64,000 nucleotides of DNA, from contig CAWBOY010000006.1 in assembly GCA_963790585.1 (NCBI GenBank), forward strand, positions 434,001 to 498,000, given 5' to 3'. A model generated the notes under the pieces. It did not search any database. It saw only the letters and a list, made by a program, of their open reading frames with translations, and was not told where the DNA came from. Each line of letters opens with the position of its first letter. Within the stretch, counting starts at the first letter, position 1. The DNA is from CAWBOY01 sp963790585. Lineage in GTDB: Bacteria; Planctomycetota; Planctomycetia; Gemmatales; Gemmataceae. The translations under genes were made by a program, and so were the position numbers. Below, in pieces: positions 37,196 through 47,100 of this stretch.

Positions 37196-38268
37196 TTGCT
37201 CAGCCGCTCGTAACCGGTCTCCGTAATCAAGTAATTATGCTCGATGCGGATGCCGCCGATGCCGTCGATGTAGAGGCCTGGCTCCAGAGTGATGACATCA
37301 CCCGCGCGGAGCGTTTCGTTAGCGTGGCGGACCAAAAACGGGGCTTCGGGGTGCGTCAGGCCCAGGCCGTGGCCGGCGTGATGCGGAAAAGCGTCGGCCA
37401 CGCCCTCTTTCTCGAAGGCGCCGCGGACGGCTTGATAAACAGTCAGGCACGCGGCGCCGGCGCGAATTCGCGCTCGCCGGCGGCCATCGCGGCGAGACAG
37501 AGATCGCAGAGCCGTTGTTGATCCGGCTTCGGTTTCCCGCCGACGACTACGGTGTTTGTAAAGTCGCCGCGATAGCCGCCGATGACTACGGAGAAGTCGA
37601 GGATCATCATGTCGCCCGCCTGGAGCACGCGCTCCGTCGGCGGGCCGCCGCGCCGGGCCGTTCCCGGTGACACCGCGAAGTCGCCGTAGACGATCACCGC
37701 CTGTTTTGCCTCTTTCATGCAAGCGCCGCTGACGCCGATGTAGACGTCGAGTTCTGTCATGCCGGGTTTTGCGTTGGCACGTCCCCAGGCTTGGCCCGCC
37801 TCGCCGGCGCGCATACAGCGCCTTAGGAGACCGATTTCGTCCGGATCTTTCACGCGCCGCATGTCGGCGATTGTTTCGATAAGCGTCGCGGCGTAAGGGT
37901 CGCCGGGGCGATCGTGAATACGTTGACCGCCTTGCGTAGGATTGATCGCAGCGAGGAGCGGCCAGCTGACGCGGCACTCGGGCTGGCGAGTTGCCCTCAT
38001 ACCACGGCACGACGATGCGCTCTTCGACGTGGGCCTGTTCGACCGAATCCGGCAAGCGATCATCGTGCAATAGCTTGGCCTGCCCGTCCTTGCGCAGCAA
38101 AAGCACACCGCCAAAGCCGCCGCCGAGGCTAAACGGATCGACATAAAAATTGGCCAGGTACATTAAGTGAATCGGATCGGACAGGCGGAGATGATCGTTC
38201 TCCGGTTTGGGACTGAGCCGGTCCCAAAGCTTGAGTCGCCGCTGCTTGCAGCCTTCCGCAGTGAGCAT
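37174..38268 (-). CDS. M24 family Xaa-Pro peptidase-like protein, two frameshifts
   Basis: Pita-bread metallopeptidase, probably a proline-specific di- or aminopeptidase in the cytoplasm. N-terminal creatinase-like part: LTAEGCKQRRLKLWDRL, LANFYVDPFSLGG. The catalytic part has ILDFSVVIGGYRGDFTNTVV (two metal Asp), HHAGHGLGLTHPEAP (His) and ITLEPGLYIDGIGGIRIEHN (two Glu), so all five metal ligands survive. The frame breaks near 37980 (extra base) and near 37458 (a base lost from GGG). Corrected, it gives about 364 residues. ATG 38268 has GAGG ~9 nt upstream. Confidence 0.82.
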   Translation of the reverse strand: MLTAEGCKQRRLKLWDRLSPKPENDHLRLSDPIHLMYLANFYVDPFSLGGGFGGVLLLRKDGQAKLLHDDRLPDSVEQAHVEERIVVPWYEGNSPARVPRQLAAPRCDQSYARRSTYSRSPRRPLRRDAYRNNRRHAARERSGRNRSPKALYARRRGGPSLGTCQRKTRHDRTRRLHRRQRRLHERGKTGGDRLRRLRGVTGNGPARRPADGARAPGGRHDDPRLLRSHRRLSRRLYKHRSRRRETEAGSTTALRSLSRRDGRRRARIRAGAACLTVYQAVRGAFEKEGVADAFPHHAGHGLGLTHPEAPFLVRHANETLRAGDVITLEPGLYIDGIGGIRIEHNYLITETGYERLSNHVIALA

Positions 38269-38557
38269 GGGGCAGTACCTCGTGATCGAGAGAATGGGAC
38301 GGTTGCTATTCTACGAGAACGCACACGCACGCGCTGGTCGGCGTCGCATCCAAACGTATGAGCAGATGAGAATGCGACTTCTCGCTCCCGATTGACACAG
38401 CCCAAGACAAGACTATGATGTATGACGAATCGCTCTAGCCTGGGCCTTCGGCCCGCATTCTGCTCCTCTCCGTTTCTTCGACGCTTGCGGCCGGCCTGTT
38501 CCGAACCCGGAACGGCGCGGTTTGAGTGCAAGCTTGTCTCCCGCGAAAGAGAACTTC

Positions 38558-39683
38558 ATGGCTCGTGACGATGAGTCGGCACAGGGCGTGCTCGAAATCC
38601 ATGCCAAGGGTTATGGCTTCCTGCGCAATGCCGCGCGAAATTTCGCCCCGCTGGATGGGGATGCCTATGTCGCCCAGCAATTCATTCAAAAACTGCGGCT
38701 GCGCGAGGGCTTGCTGCTGTCCGGCCCGCTCGAACCGCCGCGCCGCGGCATGGGACCCCGGCTCGCTCGCATCGATACAATCGAAGGCGAACCGCCGCGA
38801 AAAGTTGGCCGAATCGCAAATTCGACGAACTCACCGCCATCGACCCCTCCGAACAAATCATTCTCGAAACCGGTGCCGAACCCCTGACGACGCGCGTCAT
38901 GGATCTGCTTGACGCCCATCGGCAAGGGGCAGCGCGGCCTCATCGTCGCCCCGCCGCGGACCGGCAAGACGATCCTGCTGCAGCATATCGCCCAGGCGGT
39001 CGTCAAGAATCATCCCGAAATGCATCTGATGATGCTGCTCATCGACGAACGGCCCGAGGAAGTGACCGACTTGCGCCGCACGGTCAAAGGTATGGTCATC
39101 GCCAGCAGCAGCGACCGCGATTCGACCAGCCATGCCCGCACGGCCGAGTTGGTAATCGAGCGGTCCAAGCGACTCGTCGAGCAAGGGAAACAGGTCCTCG
39201 TCTTACTCGACAGCTTGACGCGACTGGCCCGCGCCTATAACCGCAATGCGAATAACAGCGGCCGCACCATGAGCGGTGGAATCGATTCACGCGCAATGGA
39301 GATCCCCAAACGCCTCTTTGGCAGCGCCCGGGCCTTCGAAGAGGGCGGCTCGCTGACCGTCCTCGGCACCGCCCTGATCGACACCGGCTCGCGCATGGAT
39401 GAAGTGATTTTCCAGGAGTTCAAAGGCACCGGCAACATGGAGCTGGTCCTCGACCGCCGCCTCGCCGATCGCCGCGTCTACCCTGCTATCGACATTTCTC
39501 AGTCCGGCACGCGCAAAGAAGAGCGCATTTTGCCGCCCGAGACGCTGCAGCGCGTGACGCTCTTGCGGCGCACGCTTGGTGCAAATGAAACCGATCGAGG
39601 CGATGGAGATGCTGGTCAAAAAGCTAGGAGAAACGCCATCCAACGAGGCGTTTTTGGAGAAGATCGCGTTGGTGGTCCGCTGA
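38558..39683 (+). CDS. rho: transcription termination factor Rho, four frameshifts
   Basis: Hexameric RNA-dependent ATPase ending transcription. The RNA-binding cold-shock-like domain reads AQGVLEIHAKGYGFLRN, AQQFIQKLRLREG; then LTAIDPSEQI, TPIGKGQRGLIVAPPRTGKT (Walker A), MMLLIDERPEEVTD, VLVLLDSLTRLARAYN, GGSLTVLGTALIDTGSRMD and RRVYPAIDISQSGTRKEE. Four extra bases (near 38798, 38820, 38909 and 39577) break the frame. Correcting them gives a normal Rho of ~373 residues ending LEKIALVVR at TGA 39681. ATG 38558 has AAAGAGA upstream; TTG 38522 is an alternative. The N-terminus is shorter than in E. coli Rho. An intact copy elsewhere in the genome would mark this as a pseudogene. Confidence 0.88.
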
Positions 39684-39828
39684 CGCGAAAATTGTCGGGG
39701 AGAGGATCGGGCACTAACCATTCTTTACACATCCTAAAACTTGTCTCCGCTATAATCTCAAGCTAACCTGATGGCCGCGAACGCTAAGCCCGCCTCATTC
39801 AGGGCTATTTCATCTCTCGGAGATGCTC

Positions 39829-42800
39829 ATGCCGTGGTTTTCCTCCTTGGTCCGTCGGAAGTTAGCCAACCGCTCCGTTTCAAGGCCCCGGCTGGAGGTA
39901 CTTGAGAGCCGCTATGCGCCGAGCGCGACACCGTCGGCAGCCGGCTTGGCTCTTTCGAGTTTAGCCACATTTGACAGCGCCAATGGATTGCTTTCGCTCG
40001 TCGGTAATACGGACCAGATAAACGTCAACAAAAATGGCGGCATCGCGGTGACCGTCGACGGTCAGAGCTACGCGCTTGGCGGAGCGACAGCCTCGACCCT
40101 GCATCAGATCAAGGCCATCGGCAGTTTGATCCTGAGCGGCGACCTGCAATCCTCGGGGTTTTTGGCGATCACGGCGTCATCACTTGTCCTCGACGGCGCG
40201 ATCAGCGCGGGCACTCTCAGCCTTTCGAGTAGCGGCACGCTCACTTTGGAGAATGGCAGCAGTCTCGGTGCTGGATCGATCGTGGCAACAGCCGACTATT
40301 TCGTAAATGTCGGCCAAATCACTGCGACCGCCGGTGGCAAGGTCGCCATCACTGCCCGCAATTATCTAGACTCCGGAACGATCAGCGCGGTCGGCGGCTC
40401 GATCGCCGTAAACTTCACCGGCTCTTACATTGACACCGCCTCTGCATTGACGACGGCTTCATCGAGCGCCGCAGGCGGCCAGGTTACGATCAATGGCGGG
40501 ACCACGGGTCGGCTCTTTTCCAGTGGCACGGTCGCCGCCAAAGGTAGCCGTGGCGGTTCGATCACGCTTCTTGGTCAAAACATCCTGCTGATCGCAGACA
40601 ACCTCGACGCCTCCGGACAGAATGGGCGCATCTACGTCATGTCGGACGTCAGCACCGACTTTAAGGGGACCGCCACGGCCGAGGGCGGCCGCGGCTACAT
40701 CGAAATTTCCTCGCATGGCCAGTTGACCTACTCCGGCCATGCCGACGCCGGCAAGGGTGGCACGCTGTTACTCGATCCGAAGTATCTCGTCATTAGCTCC
40801 ACTACTGGAGTTTCCCCGCAGTATAGCCTGGTCAATCCGGGCTCAGGCGGAACCTTTGGCTCTTCGGTCGTATCTTTGAGTACAGGCAACATCGTCGTCA
40901 CCGATCCAACTGTCAACAACAACGTCGGAGCCGTCTATCTTTTCAACGGGGCCACCGGTGCTCTCATCAGCACGTTGACCGGTAGCACGGCCGGGACGAA
41001 TGGCGACAAGATCGGCACCAGCATTACGCCATTGAAGAACGGCAACTTCGTAATCTCCAGCACACAATGGAACGGCGGCTTAGGAGCAGCCACATGGGCC
41101 AGTGGCACATCAGGCGTCAGCGGCACTATCTCAGCGTCTAATAGTCTCGTCGGCTCATTCGCCAACGATCATGTCGGCTCCTTGGTCACTGCCTTGACGA
41201 ATGGCAACTACGTCGTCGGCAGCATGAATTGGAACGGCTCCGCCGGAGCGGCTACCTGGGGAAGTGGAACCACAGGTGTGGACGGAACCATTTCATTTGC
41301 CAATAGTCTTGTCGGCGTCGCCGCCAACGACGCTGTAGGTTCCAATGTGATCGCTTTGACCAACGGCAACTATGTCGTCTCCAGTTTCGACTGGGCCGGC
41401 ACCGACGGGGCGGCTACCTGGGGCAATGGTGCGAGCGGAATCTCAGGAATAATCTCCATTTCCAATAGCCTGATCGGCACTGCGCCGGGAGACTTTGTCG
41501 GAGCGGGGATCACACCCTTGGCGAATGGGAATTATGTCGTCGCCAGCCCTGATTGGAATTCCAAAGCGGGAGCGGCCACCTGGGGCAACGGAGCTTCGGG
41601 TATTTCAGGCACGATTTCATCGGCCAATAGTCTGGTCGGTTCGTTGGCGAACGACCAGGCCGGCTTGGGTGTGATCGCTCTCAGCAATAACAACTATGTC
41701 GTAACCAGCCAGTTTTGGAATGGCAACATCGGCGCGGCCACATGGGCAAACGGAACAACGGGTCTCGTCGGCGCTGTTTCCGCTGCCAACAGTCTTGTCG
41801 GCTCGACAGCGGGCGACAATGTCGGCGGATATGCCGTTGCTCTGACGAATGGAAACTATGTCGTCTCCAGCAACCACTGGAACAACAGCGTGGGTGCCGC
41901 GACCTGGGGCAATGGGACAACGGGAACGAAAGGCACGGTATCCGCGGCGAATAGTCTGGTTGGATCAACGGGCGGATTGAACACGGGCGATCAGATCGGC
42001 ACGGACGTGGTCGCCCTGACCAATGGTAACTACGTAGTCGGCAGCCCGCTATGGAATAACGCACGCGGAGCAGTCACCTGGGGGAATGGCAAGACCGGCG
42101 CCACCGGAGCCGTGAGCGGGGGCAACAGCCTTGTGGGGACGACAGGAGGCGGCGCGGGCGTCGGCGATGAGGTTGGGAGCAACCACATCACGGCATTGAC
42201 TAACGGAAACTACGTTGTCTCCAGTCCCTCTTGGGGCGGCGGCAAAGGGGCCGTGACCTGGGCCAACGGTGCGTCCGGATTCGCCGGCACCATCTCGGCT
42301 TTCAGCAGCGTCATTGGTAGTTCGGCCACGGATAGCGTCGGTAACCCAGGAGTTGTTGCGCTAACCAATGGGAACTATGTGATCGCTTCAAGCCTATGGA
42401 ACAACGGTACGGGCGCTGCCACGCTCGGCAATGGAACCAAGGGCACGGCAGGTACGATCTCGGCTACCAACAGCCTGATTGGCAACACTCTGGCGGCGAA
42501 CGACCTGGTGGCGAGCGGCCCTATCGTGGCTCTATCAAACGGCAACTACGTTGTGACGAGTCCAAACTGGAGCAGCAACGTCGGCGCAGCCACCTGGGTC
42601 AACGGGACTACCGGTACAACTCTGGATGCCATCAATACTCCCGACGCACAGAACAGCATTCTCGGCACCGCGGCATCGACCGGTTTGACCGTGGTCCCCG
42701 GCACCGTCGCCGGCTCGTTCGTCGCGGCGGAGCCCAAGCTCAATGGCGGTCAAGTGATAGTCGGCATCACCGATCCCAATCAGTTGACCTATTCTCTCGC

Positions 42801-44094
42801 TCAAAGCGAAACGGTCACGATCACGCCCGCCTTTTTGACTCGATCGCTCAATGCCGGAACCAACGTCACACTCCAGGCGAGCGACGACATTACCATCAAT
42901 AGCCCGATCACGGTGACGGCCACCGGCACCGCCGGCAACCTGACACTTCAGGCCGGCCGCAGCATATTCATCAATGCCAATATCAGCACCGGCAACGGCA
43001 CGCTGACGATGATCGCCAATGACCTGAAATCGAACGGCGTGGTAGATAGCCAACGCGATACCGGCAATGCCGCGATCACTATGGAGCCGGGCACGACGAT
43101 CACCACCGGCACGGGCAGTCTGTATGTCTATCTTTTCAACTCGACGGATAAGACGAATCATGGCTCCGGCATTATCACGATGGCCGGCATCACGTCGCCA
43201 TCGGTCACGATCTTTCTTCCCACAGGAACGAACTCGCTGACACTAAATCCGGGTAATGGCTCATTCTCTGGCACCACCGCCGCCATCATATTCGCCAGTG
43301 TCAACACAGTGAACGTCATCGGCACGTCGACCGACATTGCTTACCTGTACGACACCAAGGGCCAAAACGCTTTCGTCGGCTCGCCGACCTACAGCTTTTT
43401 CGAGGGCACTGGTTTCTACAATCAAGCCGTTGGCTTCCAGGCCGTCAACGCCTATGCCGCCACCGGCAGCTATGATACTGCTTATCTCTATGATGCCGGT
43501 GGCAACAACGTTTATGTCGGCACGCCGTCCTACAGCTATATGCAAGGCACAGCCTACTTCAACCAGGCAATCGGTTTCACGGCCTCCAATGCCTATGCGA
43601 CGCAAACGAGCAGCAACGACGCCGCCTATCTATTCGACAACGGTGGCACCAACACATTTGTCGGCACCTCCACCTACAGTTACCTGCAAGGCAGCGGCTA
43701 TTTTGATCAAGCCATCGCATTCAAATCGGTGACCGTGACCGGGGCATCGGGAGCCAACGATACGGCGTATCTGTTCGGCGCTGCCAGCGGCAATGTCTTC
43801 AACGGGTCATCGACCTTTAGCTATATGTATGGCACCGGCTACCTAAACGAGGCGATCGGCTTCAAAAATGTCTCGGCGACGGGGACGGCGACCGACACCG
43901 CCACTCTCTATGATGGCAAGGGCACAAATACCTTTACGGGTCAAGGCAGCTCTGGCTACATCACCGTCAGCGGCATTAGTTATAGCGCGAATTCTTTTGG
44001 CTTCGTCAATATCGTTCAATCGGAAGGCTCCTACGATACGGCCGTCGTAAAATCGATCACATACACGCTCACAAAGTCTGGGACGTGGCATTAA
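39829..44094 (+). CDS. giant secreted surface protein B with FHA-like region, TWGNG repeats and YLYD repeats
   Basis: A 1,421-residue predicted extracellular protein, intact. Near the start is the planctomycete motif RLEVLESRYAPSA. Residues ~50–330 resemble filamentous-haemagglutinin exoproteins, ending GKGGTLLLDPKYLVIS. About ten ~55-residue repeats follow (~420–940) built on ATWGNGxxGxxGxxSxANSLVGS and ALTNGNYVVxSPxW. A further FHA-like stretch has VTITPAFLTRSLNAGTNV and GRSIFINANIS. Five C-terminal AYLYD…QAVGF repeats (about 1,170–1,400) end in LTKSGTWH. ATG 39829 has GGAG ~8 nt upstream. Protein C starts 20 bp after its stop, so they are probably co-transcribed. The likely role is surface coat or adhesion (inference). 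Confidence 0.8.
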   Translation: MPWFSSLVRRKLANRSVSRPRLEVLESRYAPSATPSAAGLALSSLATFDSANGLLSLVGNTDQINVNKNGGIAVTVDGQSYALGGATASTLHQIKAIGSLILSGDLQSSGFLAITASSLVLDGAISAGTLSLSSSGTLTLENGSSLGAGSIVATADYFVNVGQITATAGGKVAITARNYLDSGTISAVGGSIAVNFTGSYIDTASALTTASSSAAGGQVTINGGTTGRLFSSGTVAAKGSRGGSITLLGQNILLIADNLDASGQNGRIYVMSDVSTDFKGTATAEGGRGYIEISSHGQLTYSGHADAGKGGTLLLDPKYLVISSTTGVSPQYSLVNPGSGGTFGSSVVSLSTGNIVVTDPTVNNNVGAVYLFNGATGALISTLTGSTAGTNGDKIGTSITPLKNGNFVISSTQWNGGLGAATWASGTSGVSGTISASNSLVGSFANDHVGSLVTALTNGNYVVGSMNWNGSAGAATWGSGTTGVDGTISFANSLVGVAANDAVGSNVIALTNGNYVVSSFDWAGTDGAATWGNGASGISGIISISNSLIGTAPGDFVGAGITPLANGNYVVASPDWNSKAGAATWGNGASGISGTISSANSLVGSLANDQAGLGVIALSNNNYVVTSQFWNGNIGAATWANGTTGLVGAVSAANSLVGSTAGDNVGGYAVALTNGNYVVSSNHWNNSVGAATWGNGTTGTKGTVSAANSLVGSTGGLNTGDQIGTDVVALTNGNYVVGSPLWNNARGAVTWGNGKTGATGAVSGGNSLVGTTGGGAGVGDEVGSNHITALTNGNYVVSSPSWGGGKGAVTWANGASGFAGTISAFSSVIGSSATDSVGNPGVVALTNGNYVIASSLWNNGTGAATLGNGTKGTAGTISATNSLIGNTLAANDLVASGPIVALSNGNYVVTSPNWSSNVGAATWVNGTTGTTLDAINTPDAQNSILGTAASTGLTVVPGTVAGSFVAAEPKLNGGQVIVGITDPNQLTYSLAQSETVTITPAFLTRSLNAGTNVTLQASDDITINSPITVTATGTAGNLTLQAGRSIFINANISTGNGTLTMIANDLKSNGVVDSQRDTGNAAITMEPGTTITTGTGSLYVYLFNSTDKTNHGSGIITMAGITSPSVTIFLPTGTNSLTLNPGNGSFSGTTAAIIFASVNTVNVIGTSTDIAYLYDTKGQNAFVGSPTYSFFEGTGFYNQAVGFQAVNAYAATGSYDTAYLYDAGGNNVYVGTPSYSYMQGTAYFNQAIGFTASNAYATQTSSNDAAYLFDNGGTNTFVGTSTYSYLQGSGYFDQAIAFKSVTVTGASGANDTAYLFGAASGNVFNGSSTFSYMYGTGYLNEAIGFKNVSATGTATDTATLYDGKGTNTFTGQGSSGYITVSGISYSANSFGFVNIVQSEGSYDTAVVKSITYTLTKSGTWH

Positions 44095-44114
44095 TTGAGG
44101 TTATTGGGGTTTGC

Positions 44115-47100
44115 ATGTCATCGCCTTTGCACGTAAGACGCCATCGGCGCGCTCCGTTCTCCGCTTTTCGCCGACCTCGCTTGGAGTGGCTTGAGGAGCG
44201 CTTAACACCCGCAACTGTGGCTCAATCAGTGTTTACATTCGACCCAGCCTCGGGCGTGTTGGCCGTTTCGGCTCGGTCCGCGCAGATCGAATTCGCCTCC
44301 AATGTTGAAGTAATCATTGAAGGGCTAACCTACACTGTTGGCAGGGCCGATGCGTCAAACCTAAAGGAGATAGACGCGGCTGGTAGCATAAACTTCGTTG
44401 GCAACATTTCGGTCGCGGGTCGGCTGGCGATCAACGCCGCGTCTGTGACCGTGACCGGCGAACTCAGCGCCGGCACGCTCGCGGTGGCGAGCCAAGGTCT
44501 TCTTGACGTCGAAAACGGTGCAACGCTGAGCGCGTCCTTGATCCAAGCGACGGCAAACTATTTTGTAAATACTGGCCAGATACAATCCAAATCAATTTCT
44601 GTATCCAGTTCGTACTTTTTGAATGCAGGTGCGATCGACGCGCCTGGTGGTTCGATTCACATCGGAGTTGCCACGTCGTACATCGACACAGCGACATCTA
44701 TTACATCAGCGTCGGCGGTGGGCGGCCACGGCGGCCAAGTTGTAATTGACGGCGGCGCGGCCGGCCGAGTTTTTAGCAGCGGGACAATGTCCGCGGCTGG
44801 TGCCGCCGGCGGCACGATTCAAATCCACGGCCAGGACATCCTACTCATTGCCGATTCGATCGATGCTATGGGAACCGGCGGCAAAGGTGGCCACGTTCAG
44901 GTTCTCTCCGAGCGGAGCACCGATTTTAGCGGCCGAATTATTACATCAGGAGTTGGCTCAAATGCCAGCGGCACCATTGAGGTCTCGTCGCATGGTCAGC
45001 TCACCTACCAGGGGGCTGCGGATGCTGGCAAGGGCGGTTCGCTGCTGCTGGATCCGCAGTATCTGATAATCAGCGCCGCTCCGACGGGCGTGTTTCCGCA
45101 GTATTCCCTCGCCAATCCCAGTGGGGATTCATCGTTTGGTACCCAGGTGACGTCGTTGAGCAACGGCAACGTCATCGTGATGGATTGGTATGCAAACAAT
45201 TACATGGGTGCTGTTTATCTCTTCAATGGCACCACCGGCGCGTTGTTAAGTGCTGTGACAGGCAGCACCGGTGGTTCGCTGCAAACCGGCGACGAGGTCG
45301 GCCAGAGTATCGTTCCGCTAACGAATAATAATTTTGTCGTAGGCAGCCCCTACTGGAACGGCGGCATGGGATCTGGAGGCATGGGGGCCGCCACGTGGAT
45401 CGACGGTATGGTGGGCCTCAGCGGTGTCATTTCCGCGAGCAATAGTCTCGTTGGTTCACTCAGTGGCGACGCCGTGGGAAGCTCGCTCACCCCACTTGTT
45501 AACGGTAACTATGTCGTCGGCAGCCCGTCCTGGAATGGAGCCAGGGGCGCTGCGACCTGGGGCGATGGCACAGTCGGCGTGAAGGGTCCTGTCAGTGCCT
45601 CGAATAGTTTGGTCGGAACCAATGGATTCACGCCCGCCAACAATGACACGGTGGGACAATATATTACAGCACTCGCAAACGGCTGTTACGTAGTTGCCAG
45701 CCCCAAGTGGAACTTTGGCGACGGCGCGGTGACCTGGGGCAATGGCTCGGCTGGCATCACGGGGCCGGTCTCTTCGGCCAACAGTCTTGTCGGCTCGGTT
45801 GTGAGCGACGCTGTTGGACTTGGTGGCGTCACGGCTTTACCAAACGGCAATTATGTCATCGTGAGTTCTCAATTTCACAATTACACTGGAGCAGTCACCT
45901 GGGCCAATGGATCTTCCGGCATCAGTGGATTCATAACCACGAGTAATAGCCTCGTCGGCAGCGCAGGCGATCAGATCGGTGCGGGCGGCGTTACCGTGCT
46001 CGCGAATTTCAATTATGTGATCAGTAGCCCATTCTGGAATAATGAAGCCGGTGCCGTGACCTGGGAGAATGGCGTCAATCCCTTATCCGGAAGTGTTAGC
46101 GCCTCCAACAGCCTGGTAGCCGTTACTGGTACTGCCAGCGAATTAGGGAGCCGCGGCATCACTGCTCTCGCAAACGGCAACTACGTCGTGGCCAGCCCGT
46201 CATGGACGCAGGTGATCGGTGGCACGGCCTACGTTTCCGGTGCGGTCACTTGGGGGAACGGTACGTCCGGGACTAGCGGCGTTGTTTCCGCGGCCAATAG
46301 CTTGATCGGGTCGGCTCGCGCGGACAATGTTGGGACCGCCGTTGTCGGACTGACCAATGGCAATTACGTCGCCATCAGCTCGAAATGGAATAACGATGAA
46401 GGCGCCGTAACATTGGGCAACGGCGCAACGGGAACTACCGGCATCGTATCGGCTGCGAATAGTCAGGTCGGTTCGACTCCCGCCAGCAGCGGCGTTAACC
46501 TCGGCGATCAAATAGCTAGCGGCGGCGTTGTGCCGCTGACCAATGGCAATTATGTCGTCGCCAGTCCCTTCTGGAGCGATCGCAAAGGAGCCGTGACCTG
46601 GGGCAACGGCACCTATGCAACAGTCGGCGTCGTCTCGGCGACCAACAGTCTTGTGGGCAGCAATACCAGCCCAGATGGAGGCAAGAGCCCGGGCGATGAC
46701 TTTGGCAAAAATGTCGTCGCACTGACGAACGGGAATTACATCGCAGGTAGTTATCTTTGGAATGTTGGCAGCGGCGCCGTCAGTTGGGGTAATGGCAAAA
46801 ACGGGTCCACAGGCGTCGTGGCGGCAAGCAACAGTCTTGTCGGCAGTCATGCGAACGATCAAGTCGGCTTTTTCCTTACCGCGTTGACGAATGGCAACTA
46901 TGTCGTCGGCAGCCCGAGTTGGAATGGGTTGATTGGGGCCGAATCCTGGGGAAATGGAACTACAGGTACGATTGGGACGGTTTCGGGACTCAACAGCCTG
47001 ATCGGAGGCACGAGCCCAGATCAGGTGGGCGCGACCAATAACGGCGGCAATGGTATCGTCGCGCTTGCCGATGGGAATTATGTAGTTAACAGCGGCCTAT

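Noticed and set aside
38558..39683. Programmed +1 frameshifting in rho, VPS10 and others
   Set aside because: Break sites share no common slippery sequence or stop-codon context, and several genes have multiple breaks.
39724..39756. Promoter upstream of protein B (TTTACA…TATAAT)
   Set aside because: The −10 box at 39751 is good but the nearest −35 match gives a 21-bp spacer, too long to call.
42535..43161. Long open frame antisense to surface protein B
   Set aside because: A by-product of the high-GC repeat coding on the other strand; composition is not protein-like.
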